Part shown: piece by piece, positions 11,288-22,777 of the stretch | How positions within the stretch are numbered: the first letter of the stretch is position 1 | Layout of the letters: every line of letters begins with the position of its first letter | From: Cavia porcellus | Lineage: Eukaryota > Chordata > Mammalia > Rodentia > Caviidae | Direction: 5' to 3' | Length of the DNA stretch: 64,000 nucleotides | Assembly: GCF_034190915.1 (NCBI RefSeq) | Contig: NW_026947486.1 | Location: 22,809,001 to 22,873,000 of the forward strand | Made by a program: the position numbers and the translations under genes | Notes under the pieces: generated by a model | Seen by the model: the letters and a program-made list of their open reading frames with translations, nothing else | Databases searched by the model: none | Told to the model about the DNA's origin: nothing

Positions 11288-12930
11288 ATATATATTTCCC
11301 TGCTAAAGAGGAAGGGTGTTCTGATTTCTGAAGCTTTCTTCATAGTCTGATGAGTGGATACTCTGAAAGATTAAAAATATGTTTAAGAACTCAGTGAAGT
11401 ACTTAACAACAATCATAACCATTTTTATCCTTGAACTTGGGAGTATTATAATTCCCTGTTTTTTTATTACGTCCCCAGCGTCACCCCCCTCCACCATGGT
11501 TTGCACCAGTTTTCATTACATTAAAAAGAGACAAAAAGTAGAACAATACAATGTTACATTCTGATAATACAGACAATTTGAGGTATGTTCAGAGATTTGG
11601 CTGAAGTTTTGGATTGTCTTCAAGTTTAGGCATCCAATTTGGGGTTAATTCAATTGCCGTACTGATTTTACTTCTTCAATTTTTAGTTTCTATTGCATAT
11701 GGGGGCTATTGGACTTTCATCATGACTCATATGGTTCTATTATCTTATGATGGCTTTAACTGACGTACTCCAGACTCTTGTGTATGATGGATAAAGAACT
11801 GCAAAGCAAACATCTAGTGGCAAGTAAAATGTACTTACACTTATTGAAGATCATGGGAAGATGTACTCAGGGCAAGTCCATGCTGATAAAAATATATGAC
11901 ACAAATAGAAAAGTGGTGCTAAGATGACATTAAAGTAAAAAAGCAGTGAATAGATAAACCTGGATTTTGGAATTTAATGGGTATGTACCCTAGCCCAGAT
12001 GCTTCCTACCAAGTCTTCAGGTGAGATTGCCAGCAATGATTGACAGGATGCTGAGTCATCTCCAGTGCCCTCAACAGAAACACCTGTCCTAGAATTCACA
12101 GTGATCTTAATTGCATGTATGAGATGTAGTACATAGTTATGAACCCTTATTCAGTCTTAAGTAGTATAAAACTGACTGGAGGTCAGGTCCAGAGATCCAA
12201 CTTACATGTGCTCTTTACCTAGAGCTTCAAAGATTTCCTGTTTATTGTTGTTATGCAATTTTCTACCTCTCAGAGAACAATGAAAGAAGAATGGCCCTAG
12301 AGTTCTGTCAGACTCAAAGAATAGAAGGGAGTGATTTCCTCAGCTTCATTGTTCTGTCTGTATTAGTTGAGACATAGGCTTGAAAAAGCTGTTTGCATCC
12401 AAAAAGCTTTCATTGTTACCAAAACTCCTGGATCCCAAGACAGAAAGGCAAGGTAAGGAATCTGCTTCCAAGCCTCATGATATCCAGGAACCATGTCCCA
12501 GATTCTGGCACCCAGGTCCATGAGATTATAAATTCTGGTCTTTCTGGAAATGTTGTCCTATGGGTAATAGATGAAAGGAATATTTCTTATGGACAACAAA
12601 GAGATTTAACAACCTGTCAACATTATTCCAGGCATCAAAAGTAAAAGTGAGACAGGAATTTCTGGCCTTAACTGAATCAGTTTATACAAGTTTATACAGT
12701 TTATAAAAGAATTTGTTTATACAGACAAAGGACCATTCTTTTAAAAATTCCTTATCTTTCCCACTGTTGGTCTCAAGGGCTTGGCTGAAATCCAGATCCT
12801 AGGTCTTTTCTTTATTAACACCAAACTTGATATGGGTTTTTGAGAGGAAGGCAAGGCATATAGACGTACAGAGCAAGAGAATGTTTGCTCAATCCTTGAG
12901 CAGACCTTTCTTCTTTGTTATTTGTTTTAC
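11288..12930. other. Intergenic stretch, nothing recognised
   Basis: About 1.6 kb of AT-rich sequence. Short open stretches such as 12393-12644 on the plus strand carry no recognisable domain. A small local duplication of TTTATACAGTTTATA-like units is visible at about 12680-12720. I see no gene or known repeat. Confidence 0.4.
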
Positions 12931-13006
12931 TTTTTGCAGGGCTGAGGATGGAACCTAGGGCTTGTGCATGCTAGGCAAATACTACCACTGATCAACACCA
13001 ATCCCC
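12931..13006 (-). repeat. ID-type SINE fragment
   Basis: The plus strand reads TTTTTGCAGGGCTGAGGATG, GGCTTGTGCATGCTAGGCAAA, then ACCACTGATCAACACCAATC. This is a diverged complement of the tRNA-like head. Confidence 0.7.
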
Positions 13007-13019
13007 ACTTCTCTATGAT

Positions 13020-13200
13020 TTAAAAATTATTTAGTTACTTATATTTTAATTGACAATAATTGTACATATTTATGAGGTACATGGTGATTTGATTCATGTG
13101 TACATGTGTAATAAACCAGGGTAGTTAGCATTTCCATACTCTTATGTGAAAGTGTTCATAACCCTCACTATTTGCTTTATTTTCTCTGCCTGATTTTTTT
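13020..13200. repeat. Old L1 3'-end fragment
   Basis: The stretch TTTTAATTGACAATAATTGT followed by ATATTTATGAGGTACATGGTG matches the well-known mammalian L1M-type 3' UTR segment. It is short and diverged. Confidence 0.55.
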
Positions 13201-13301
13201 CCTTTTGAAACCTGCTCCCATCCTTAGTCTTGAAAATTGCACTTAGTTTATGGCATATAGATTACAGGTTATATGTACTTAGCAGTTAGACCTCAAACAC
13301 T

Positions 13302-13670
13302 GAGGGAACATGGGCCGAATCCTTCCCTCCTCCTCTGTCTTAATTGGCCATAAAAACTATGGAAAAGGATACAGATGGGTTTATCTCATGACACTAAGCT
13401 GCCTGGTTCCCACATTCTGTGTGTCAGTTAGCCAGATGTGTAAGAAGGTCTTGTAACATTCCAAAGCAATGATAGTGTTTCAAAAAGGTGGTCTCCATAT
13501 ATGGGAGTATATAACAGAAGGGAACAAAGGAATTGAGGCCAGCCAGCCAGTAATCAGCAGTTTCCGTGGCCAAAGCTGACTGATCACTGCAGTTTCGAAA
13601 TACACCTCACTTGTTTCTAAATCTCAGTGTCCTGTGAGTAACTTTCTTGACCATGCTACAACATTTAAAC
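13302..13670 (+). repeat. LTR-like sequence
   Basis: It starts TGAGGGAACATGG and ends GCTACAACA. A TATA-like GTATATAACAGAAGG lies at about 13508, as in an LTR promoter. No clear target duplication was found and I cannot name the family. It could equally be two adjacent fragments. Confidence 0.35.
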
Positions 13671-13884
13671 ATTAATAATTTCTTCATGTTTGGAATTCTT
13701 CAAACTCCTATTTGGAGCACAATTTTAATGTAAAAACACATTTATAAAATAGCAAACTTACAGATATTTCACGATCAGTTAGAGGTCTCTGATCAAGCTT
13801 CTGTTCTACTGCTTCTGCTGAATTCACTTCCACTGATCTTAACAGTGACTAAAGACCAGGTGCATACCTCTGATGAGCACTGAA

Positions 13885-14336
13885 TCAAAATAATTGTGTG
13901 TATCTTAAGGCACCTTGGGCTAGTCAAGGATACCCTGTAAGAACCCCCTCCCTGAAATGTTTCTATATTATTCTATACTCACTCTGTAAGAGTCCCCTCC
14001 CTTTGTTCCTGGAGCGTTTCTATATTATGATAAACAGTTCTTTTGTTTCAGCAAATCTGTTCAAGACAAGCCTGCCTGTCAATATGACTCAATGCATGTA
14101 ACCAATTATGTAATGTTTTGTCACTTGATTTGTACCTCCCACTTCTAAATTCTATATAAACTAAGCTCTCTGTGAACTATTGCAGTTCCCTTTGTGGAAT
14201 TATCCTGCTACAGTCCACTGGTGTGAAGATTCAACAGTCCGCCGCCAGCATAAAGATTAAATGATGCCTTCTTATTTCCTCAGTGCAAAGAGTCTTAGTT
14301 TTTATTTGATTTGGCTTGGGAATTTTCCCACAACAC
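13885..14336 (+). repeat. LTR-like sequence with duplicated U3 segment
   Basis: The stretch ends TTTTCCCACAACA and has a TATA-like TATATAAACTAAGCTCTC at about 14151 and an ATAAAGATTAAATG poly(A)-like region at about 14250. Two imperfect direct repeats (CTGTAAGAACCCCCTCCCTG and CTGTAAGAGTCCCCTCCCTT, about 50 bp apart) followed each time by GTTTCTATATTAT suggest a duplicated enhancer-like unit. The 5' boundary is uncertain. Confidence 0.45.
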
Positions 14337-17300
14337 TATAAAATATTCTTAACTTCTTTTTCTCTGTCCCAAATAGTATCCAAAATGTCTTTTATGTAGT
14401 GAGTTTTTTGACCCATGTTCCATTGTTATTCAACTATGCCTGTTGCCTGGGAAAATGACACACAATAGAAAATGGAATGATATTTATTATGTAGCCAATA
14501 TTTAGGACTTTTAGGGAAAAGCCACCTTTTTTTGTCTAATGTAGAGGAAGTCAGTTATCTACTTATTTGCCCTCCAGACTTGGGCTTTGAAAAGTTCTGT
14601 GCTTGCATCTAACAAGCTGTTATTGTCACCACAAACCTCTAAAGTACGCAGTGCTATTATTATCCCTGTTAGATGAGGAAACTGAAGGACTGAGATTAGG
14701 TTAATTGCTCAGTATTACTAGTTAATTGTTAGTTTTAATCTAGGCAGTCTGGATTAAGGGCCTATATCCTTAACACATAAAATCACATAGTGGGTGCTAT
14801 AAATATCTATATATGAAGAATATTATGCAAAAAACCAAATTATAACCATGTAAAAAAGATTCTAGTACACATGTGTACTTCATACAGTGGCCATGTTCCT
14901 CAAATTGGATACAAATATATTCTTTGTAAATGTCATGCATTTTTACCAGTATGCCCATCATATTGTAGTTTGAAATCTAACCCATACTATCTCCCCTCAA
15001 AAATCAAAAATTCCTTCTGCTCACAGATTCTTGGGGTGACCATTTTTTTGTGTTCATATCTTTTTATGTCATAGTAATAATCACTTTCTAAATTGTTAGA
15101 CTTTATATGTTTAGTTATGTAACCTACTTGGTTTTTTTTTATAAAGCTGGAAGAACTGGCAAATATCCTTTAACATATCCTGTTGCATTTCCCTGCAAAT
15201 CACACGTCCACTCACATTCCTAATAACAAGGCTAGAAAGACAGATGGTGCCCTCTTCTAGGGTTTTGGGAAAGTAGAACGCATCACACCAGCCTGAGGGA
15301 ATTTCCAGGAAATAACCATGTCAACTTCCCTTCATTTTGGTGATAAGAAGTTTTCATGTCATTTTCTGAAAACAAAAAGCTGACCTATTCAACCAGGTGA
15401 GTCTCCTGAAGCCTTGATGGATAAAGTGATGGAATAAAAATTTTGATGAACTTTAGAATGTGCTGAGCACATATTTTCTTGAGTCAGGTACATTTTACAA
15501 ACACTTTAAAATACAGGTTATCAAACACAATTTTCCATTTATTTAAGATTATCTAGGTGCTTATATAATAATAATCTTGAAAAGTGTATTCCCAATTTAT
15601 AGTTAAGAAAAAAAGATGCACAAAGGTTAAGCAATAGCACCCTAAATGGCAAAACCAGTAATTAAAACCAAAATCATTGTCTCTTCAGTGTAATATATTC
15701 TCTCTTTCTACTTCGAGTCTATATCAGAATCCTACCCAAAAAAGATGAAAGGGAAATGTTCTTGAGAGATACAAGCTCTTTCCAGTATCATGGAAACATC
15801 AAGGAGAACCATGCTCAAAATCTTAAATAAATACAGACCCTTGATAACTGTCCTACATAGGTTCTCTATCATCACCTGAACTTAATAAAGTCATATTTAT
15901 TGTACTGTCAATCCAGTACTGATTTCAGTACATACTGTACTGAAATCATAGCTTATGTGATTTTACACTGCATTTTCCTGATTTTCATTACATATTTGCA
16001 TATTTGTTGGTTATTCAGCTTTTGCCTACTGTAGACCATCTGTGTATGTACCTTGCTTGTCTATTATTATAGATAATATAAACGATCCTATACTAGGCCC
16101 ACAGCAACTCTGTGGGTAAGCCAGCCATACAGATGACGAGACTAAGGCTGAGAAGACCTTACTTAAGTTTCATGATCTGATAGTTTTAAGTGGAAATCTA
16201 GAGATTATTGGTATTTAAGCAGAGATCCTTAACCAGTATCTTTTTGTTTTACAATACATGTTAGAACCGGCAGTCATGTAAGAAAAAATAGAAAAGGAGC
16301 AGATGATTTCAAACATGTAACTATGTGTCACATGTCTATTTGTACGTTTTAGACCATATGCCATGTATCTAATGTGGATTTGCACAAATTAACATAGATT
16401 AGTTACTTGGATTTTCATAATAACCTGTGAAGTAAAATGTGTCATTTGTATCATATAGGAAAGGAGAGTGAGGCTCAGAGAAGTGAAGAAATTTGCTCTA
16501 AACCAGTTGAATTACATCCAATAAGAAATAGACTCATAACTCACATAATACAGTTATCTCATTACAAAAACTGGCTGGTTCTTTGTGGCTGACTTGGCTT
16601 CATCTAATTACCCAGCAAAATGATAAACACAAAGGGAGAGAAGAGGCACCTGGCATATATTTTCTAGTTCTTTTAGGAAACATAGAATTGTTCCTTTGAC
16701 CATGTAAATGTCAATCTACAAGACTGTTGTAGTCATCAAGAGAATGAGTATTGTCAAGAAAGGAATGCTCGACCAGTGTTACGATGGCAGAGCTAGAATG
16801 ATCTACAGTATCATTTAGCATTCTATTGGCACTGCAAACAATTTAAGGGCAGGGTTCTCACCAGAAGAATTAATGTGGGTACTGAGCACATCAAGCTTTC
16901 TGAGAGCCAAGATAACTTTCTGAAATGCATAAAGAAAAATAACTGGGAAAAGAAAAAAGTAAAAGAAAAAGACGCCAGGCTGGGGATATAGCTCAGCAGC
17001 ATAGCACCTGCCTGGCAATCAACAGGTTGTGAGTTTGATTCCCACTACAAAAAAAAAAGAGACAAAGTTACCTGGGCTCAACTCTATTATCAGCCTGCTT
17101 TGCCCAGAGAAGCATAATGCCTAAGGGAAAGGAACTTGAATTTTTGGGCCCTATTCCCTATGAATTGATGTTAAGAAATATAAGATCTTTCATAAACAAA
17201 AAATAACCACTTCCCAACTAAAGTCTATTGCTGTTCCACAATAAAGTTGCCTGTCCATAAATTTTACTGTTATGAAGTAAAGTCTTCCCACAAATCAGGC

Positions 17301-18050
17301 CTAATTCATCATCTCTTTAACCAGGTCTTGACCTGCCAAACTTCTTTTCAGAACCCCAAGAAACTTAGGAAAAGCCAAGTCTACATCTACCATGTTTCTT
17401 CAGAATCCTGGCCCAGGGGCAGCCTTTAGCAACTGGCTCATCCATGCTGTCTCCCATTAACCAGCTAGGATAGGTGAGATCTCACAGATTCATCTACCAG
17501 TGACTCAGGCTTCTTCAGTAAAACTCATTGATCACTTTCTATGGAAAATCCAAACAATTCCAAGTTGGAATTTTCAAGCTTAGCTACACTTTAAAACAAA
17601 TCTTGATCCCCTCACATTGCAGACCCTTACATCACAATTATTGTGGAGTGATATCCAGGAATTTAGAATAATGGAAGCTCCTCAGGTGATTCTAAAATAC
17701 AATCAAGATTGACAACCATTGGTAGGTAAGCCCTCTTATTTAAACTCAGGCAGCCGCAATCACTGAAATCTGACTTTGGCATTTTAGCATTCATAGCAAA
17801 TTCCTAGAACAATTGATACTCCCAGTGAGTTCGTGTTTGAGTCAAGATCCAAAAATTTGCATTCTTAGCAATCATCCCAGATAGTTTCACTACAAATTAG
17901 CAACAGACCGTATTTTGGGAAGTGCTACATTAGAGGCATAGAAATGGGACAGGAGCAAGAGCCCTGTGGCCCTTTAAGGCTTGATTAAGGGCATGTGTTT
18001 AAAGCTGTAGTGATTAGCAGGCCAAAAGTATTTATTTCACCCTCTGGGCT
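14337..18050. other. Intergenic region upstream of BMP15 with MIR remnants
   Basis: No coding gene is supported. Ancient MIR-like pieces are recognisable from the GATGAGGAAACTGA-type core at about 14650-14780, 15560-15690, 16090-16250 and 16400-16530. One ID SINE lies at 16978-17058. The remainder is unrecognised. Confidence 0.5.
16978..17058 (+). repeat. ID-type SINE
   Basis: It reads GGCTGGGGATATAGCTCAGC (A box) and GTTGTGAGTTTGATTCCCAC (B box), followed by an A tail. Confidence 0.85.
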
Positions 18051-18051
18051 A

Positions 18052-18399
18052 AGGTAAGTGAGCAAGTTCAGGAGTGGACCTCCTGTAAGTTACCTTTGCC
18101 TCTTGAAGTACATCATGTACCCTGCCCTGAAGAGTGGGGAAGGCATGGTTACTTGTTTATCTGCTCTTTTGTTTGTTTCAGGTCAACAGGCCAAGTCTGG
18201 AGACCTGCTTTGGCTTTGGAGATCTTTGCATAGAAAGCAAAATAGGACCTGCCCACCCCCCTTTTTTTTCTTGGCCCATCTTTGGTGGTTGTGGAGCTAG
18301 GCTATCACCTAGCTCCATACCTGCATGAAAGAAGGGTCACAGTGTTGTTATCCTTTGGGTTTAGGTTGGAAGCTATTGCTGAATATCAAGCCTTTCAAG
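18052..18399 (+). promoter_or_regulatory. BMP15: Presumed BMP15 upstream region and 5' UTR
   Basis: This is the sequence immediately before the BMP15 start codon. By position it should contain the oocyte-specific promoter and short 5' UTR. I see no canonical TATA box or CpG island and cannot place the transcription start. Confidence 0.35.
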
Positions 18400-18751
18400 A
18401 TGGTTATCCACAGCAATCTTAGACTCCTCTTTCTTTTTGTACTGATGCTTTATTTGGAAGACAGAGTCCAAATGGCAGAGGTGGGACAGACCTCTATTAA
18501 CTTCCAGGCTGAGAGTCCTAACTTGCCACCTGATGTAACCCCTGTAATGCCCCTTGTTGAGAAGCTGCTAGAAGAAACCCCAGGAAAGGAACAGAGAAAG
18601 CCAGACCTCCAAAGGCCTCCCCTGCAGTACATGCTGGAGTTGTACCAGCGTTCAGCTGACTCGGATGGGCACCCTAGGAAAAACCGTACAGTTGGGGCCA
18701 CTATGGTGAGGCTGGTGATGCCCTCAGCCAATATAGCAAGGCATCTTAGAG
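18400..18751 (+). CDS. BMP15: BMP15 exon 1 (signal peptide and start of propeptide)
   Basis: Bone morphogenetic protein 15 is a secreted TGF-beta family ligand made by oocytes. It drives granulosa-cell proliferation and synergises with GDF9. Exon 1 encodes residues 1-117 and the first base of codon 118. The start ATG is chosen because it opens a hydrophobic signal peptide (LRLLFLFVLMLYLE, about residues 7-20). An in-frame upstream ATG (18325) would put about 25 extra residues before it. The propeptide carries the conserved block LQYMLELYQRSADSDGHPR (residues 75-93) and an N-glycosylation site NRT at Asn95. The exon ends CTTAGAG with donor GTGAGT at 18752. The splice joins in phase 1 to exon 2, restoring GGT (Gly118). 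Confidence is very high from continuous similarity to mammalian BMP15. Confidence 0.97.
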
Positions 18752-19179
18752 GTGAGTTCTTGGGTCCCCATACTGGGGAGCTGGGAGAAGTGGAGAAATC
18801 TGCAGAAGACAAGGAATACAATCAGCCCTTATTGTTTGCGGGTGGATTGCTTCCTCAGGCATGGAATCAAAGGGTTCCTAGTTTGGGGAAAGCTGGTATA
18901 GTCCTTTTTAGGGCCCCCAATTTAGAACTAGATTGCACTGGGGCTTAGTGAGGAGTGTTTCAAGCCCCAAGGCAAATAAGGAATATGAACTTCCCCCATC
19001 TTTCATAGAAATCTGATTCTTATAACTCTAAAAATTGTATTTGAGAAACATCCAGCTGCATTCTTGGGTGGTTTCTATATGAGGTTATTTTCTCTTAGAG
19101 GCTGAGCCTGGGAAAATGCATAAAGTCTCAGAAAGAACAGAAATGAGCTAATATTTGAGGATCTATATACATGACTGTA

Positions 19180-19390
19180 TGAACATGTTATTGTACTTAA
19201 TCTTTAAGAGAGCAGACTACCATTTGTTGTCATAGCAATTACTTTGATTTTAAAGGTAGAAAAACTAAAATAGATTTAACAGCTTGCAAATTTCACACAA
19301 ACAGTTGGTACAGAGATACTGTTTGAGCTCAAGACTATCTGTCTAACTTCTCAGGTTTTAAATACAATATTCTAATATCCTTGTCCATTA
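19180..19390 (+). repeat. MIR remnant
   Basis: Weak match to the MIR core: AAAGGTAGAAAAACTAAAAT, then AACAGCTTGC and a TTTGAGCTCAAGACTATCTG stretch in the usual order. Confidence 0.45.
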
Positions 19391-19679
19391 AGCAATTTTC
19401 CTATGTAGACTATGTTGCTATTTTGGAATATTGGCTCTAAATGTGCTTTGGAATTTTCCTTGTCTTCATTGGTGTTTGATTTCATTTTTGAAAACCTGCA
19501 TTAAACTGTTCCAAGATACCAGCTCCTGAAGTGTAGGTCTCTCTACAGAGTGTAGAAGGCCATCAATTTGAAGAAACTCTGGAGTTCTTCATGAGATCAA
19601 TCTGGGGATTTCTCTAATCTCTGATGACCATAGAAAAAACACCAAAATTTACCTAGATACCTTTGCTGTGAGTGTACAT

Positions 19680-19910
19680 TGTCCCAGGCATTTTACAACA
19701 CATTTTTTCAAATATTATTGCCTTTAATACTTGTGACTACTAGATATAGTAAGTAGGATTAATATAACTATTTTATATGTGAGGAACTCAAGGCTCAGAA
19801 CAACTTCATCAGTGTTACCTGGCTAGTAACTGATAAAGCTGGGTGTCAAACCTATGCTCTCAGGCCCCAGAACCTATGCGTTTAATTGCCTTACTCTGTG
19901 GAATACCCAA
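19680..19910 (+). repeat. MIR remnant
   Basis: Contains GTGAGGAACTCAAGGCTCAG, a TACCTGGCTAGTAACTGATAA stretch and GTGTCAAACCTATGCTCTCA in MIR order. Confidence 0.65.
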
Positions 19911-20557
19911 CAGATTTTAATTGAGCAGTAGGCACTTCAGAGTGGAAGTGTAGAAGAATGGGTAGACAATCACATAATGATGTTATGGTATTTAGAATGA
20001 TCTGAAGAAGTTAAGCAACAAGACTCCAAGGATACCAAAGAAGAAACAGCTTACTGTGTGGAGCAAAAAAGGGAAGTAGGGTGAATATTAAAGAGCCTCA
20101 TATAGGAGGCAACATTTGAGCTTGAACTTGGAGAAGTAGAAAGGTGAATATGCATACAGGTAGAGAAGTATGTTTGACTTAGGAAAGAGAAAATAGCTTG
20201 GTGTGGATGGAGATTTATTAAATGAATATTTATTCAGCACCTAGTGAGTGTTAGGTAAATAGACATGATTAACACAGATAAAACCCTTACTGTCATGGAA
20301 CATATGTTCTTACATGGGAAATAGATAAGCCAATATAGTTAAATCATTGCAAATTATAGTAAGTAGTAATAAAATAATGAAATAAGATTGTTGTGTTGTA
20401 GAATAGTGGTACTGTCCTACTCTTTCTATAGAGTTATAAGTGAAGGTATTTTGGCAAAGGTGACATTTTAGCTGAGATGTACAAACTAAGAAGCTAGGCA
20501 TAAGAAAGTAGAGAAAAATTTCGTTTAAATGGAACGAAAATATGCAAAGCCTTGGAG

Positions 20558-20631
20558 CAGTGATGGAAAACCTTTTAAAGATTTCAATAGTAAGCAGCTG
20601 GCTGCAGCACACATGCTGTGGGTTCACACTG
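20558..20631. mobile_element. Short hAT-like MITE, copy 2, in BMP15 intron
   Basis: Starts CAGTGATGGAAAACCTTTTA and ends GGGTTCACACTG. It aligns along its length with 8246-8327, sharing the ends, the ACCTTTTA-AG block and GCACACATG. No convincing 8-bp target duplication is visible. Confidence 0.45.
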
Positions 20632-21879
20632 TGAAACAAACTTGTCAAGTATCAGTGTGACAGGAGCTAAGTAAATGTTGTGGGCATGGCAAAATATGAG
20701 GTTATGAGAAGCAGGGACTTCTAGGCTCAAGGGATCTGGATTTCGTTCATAAGTGCAGCAGACAGCTGGGAGAATCAGATTTCTACAGAAGATAACAGGT
20801 TAAAAAGGAAGTTGCCTAGAATTTGGCAAGTATTCTGGGGTGACTTAGAAACATTCTGACATCTGGGGACTCTGTAAAAGACCCAGAAGATGACCGGTTC
20901 AATCAAGCAGAATGTATGAATAATCCCTTTACTTGAAAAGACCTAAGTAGACCTTTCTTACTCTGATGCTTACCAATCCCACCCTGTGTCTGGAAACAAA
21001 TGATGTCCAGGTCTGAAAGGACATTTCCACACCAGAAAGCCTGCTGGAAGTTTAAGCTGGGTTCCTTTCCAGGGAGAGGGGAACAGATATATGGGTAAGT
21101 TCTTGGAAAAAAATCTTGTTAGATGGGATTGTGGGATAACTTGAGAAAACAAATAGAAGCCTGGCTTGGACTTCATGTAATTGGTGGTTGGTGTCCCAAA
21201 CATGAGGGTATAAATGGAATGTGAATATTTAAAAATATTCTGGAACATCAATACATAAAAACTAAGTCTAAAGTACCCGCGCTGCTTAAAAAGTTCAGGC
21301 CTGTGGATTACCTGGAGAAAAACCTTTAAGGTTGAGCAAAGGCTTTTTTCTATTGGTAGCTGGTTTTGTAATCTCTGTTCTTTACCTTTGCCTGAGGTAG
21401 AGGTAGAAGGTCAGAGCTTTGGACAGTGGATGTCAGTACTAGAGTTTAAAATAACTCTATTAATTAATAAGGGATATGCAGTTTTCATTAGGCTTCTCTG
21501 AAAACAAAATACAGTATTTATGTGATCAAGGACTTGTTAAAATAATGTTTAGGTAAGTGGTAGTAAAATTAATGGAGTAAATGGTGAACCAATCCCAGCA
21601 AGGAACAGAAAATGAGAGAAAGTGAAAGATAAAGAGAGAAATAGCCAAAGGAGGTAAAGGTATTCAAGAAGCAATTCTTTAAGCTGCTAGAATGTAGAAA
21701 TGGCAAAAATAGCCGTTATAGATAAATTATTTTGGGTGTCTTAGCCCTAGATTTGACATGATGATAGGCATAGCACCCTATATTGTTTTGTTGTCCCAAA
21801 GCTTCCCCTGTATAATGATGTGACATAATGACTTTAACTCATATATGGCTCAACAACTCTCTTAATTGGTTATATAATA

Positions 21880-22245
21880 CAGACATTCTTCATTTAATGA
21901 CAGTTTAGTTTCAGCAACTAGGTTGTTAAATGAATTGGTTGCCAAGTGAGGAACTGTATATAGTATGTACAATATTGAGAACAAAGAAGCAGTCAAAGGA
22001 AACTCAAACTTTGCTTTTATTTTGAAAATACTGAAATGTGTAACAACGTAAAACTATAGTACAGTATTATACAGTACAATCAGCAAAAATTACAGTATTA
22101 TATAAACAAAGTATACTATACAAGAAGGGCATTGAGGCTCTGTAAACAAAATCTATAGAACTGAAATAAAAATGAGTCCTAAGTCTAAAGTGTGCCTCTG
22201 TCATAAAGCTGAACAGTCATTAAATAGGTCATTAAATGAGAAATA
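21880..22245. repeat. Possible DNA-transposon remnant
   Basis: The stretch opens with CTTCATTTAATGACAGTTTA and closes with AACAGTCATTAAATAGGTCATTAAATGAG, giving decayed inverted ends. The interior (TTGTTAAATGAATTGGTTGCC, then an AT-rich core with TACAGTATTATA repeats) resembles Tigger-like consensus style. The family is not certain. Confidence 0.35.
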
Positions 22246-22364
22246 TCTGAGTAGTCAATAATATATTCCATGAATGGAATATAATGTATACTTGTGTATT
22301 TGAGTTTTTAACCTTCGAATATAGCCCTGTGAGTGAACTCAAAGTGAAAACACATTTCCTTGAT

Positions 22365-22620
22365 GGAAACAGACTTGGGTTCAAATCTTGATTTTTTTTT
22401 TACCACATAATAACTGTGTGTCCTTTATGTTTTTTGATTTGTGATTCTGGGGATTTAGAACAATGCTACTAGGAAAGTGCTCTTCCACTGAGACATATTC
22501 TCAGCCTTTGGCTCTGTGTCCCTTGTAAGTTTCTGTGAGCCTCAATTTTCTTGTTGGCAAAATGGGGATAAAAAATATTCCAGGCCATTGAGGATTAAAG
22601 AGTTTATAAACATGAAGACC
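22365..22620 (-). repeat. MIR split by a SINE insertion
   Basis: GACTTGGGTTCAAATCTTGA at the left and AGCCTCAATTTTCTTGTTGG with AAAATGGGGATA at the right are the two halves of a MIR, interrupted at about 22434-22508 by an ID-type SINE. Confidence 0.7.
22443..22506 (-). repeat. ID-type SINE nested in MIR
   Basis: The plus strand reads GATTCTGGGGATTTAGAACA, then GTGCTCTTCCACTGAGACAT and ATTCTCAGCC, a diverged complement of the ID head. Confidence 0.6.
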
Positions 22621-22777
22621 CCATTATGTTACCAAACACTCAAACTATAGGCACTATAATTTTCTTGGGTTAATTTTCCGACTGAGGACATCTGTCAGTC
22701 TATATGGACAATTTTATGAGGGCTATACAGGCTAGGAGGTAAAGAAGCTAATCCTTGCCCTTTGCTCTCTTATGAAG

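Larger units (their letters stand above)
18752..22777 (+). other. BMP15: BMP15 intron 1
   Basis: A 4,026-bp phase-1 intron with donor GTGAGT and acceptor TCTCTTATGAAG. It contains MIR remnants (about 19180-19390, 19680-19910, 22365-22620), a short hAT-like MITE (20558-20631), an L2/MIR-like ATTTATTCAGCACC piece at about 20225, a possible DNA-transposon remnant (21880-22245) and an antisense ID SINE nested in a MIR (22443-22506). The exon-adjacent sequence is clean. Confidence 0.93.

Noticed and set aside
18325..18399. In-frame upstream ATG extending BMP15 by 25 residues
   Set aside because: The second ATG (18400) opens directly into the signal peptide and matches the start of BMP15 in other mammals. 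The extension would bury the signal peptide.
18450..18821. Minus-strand open frame of 123 codons across BMP15 exon 1
   Set aside because: It is the complement of a real, conserved coding exon and has no recognisable domain.
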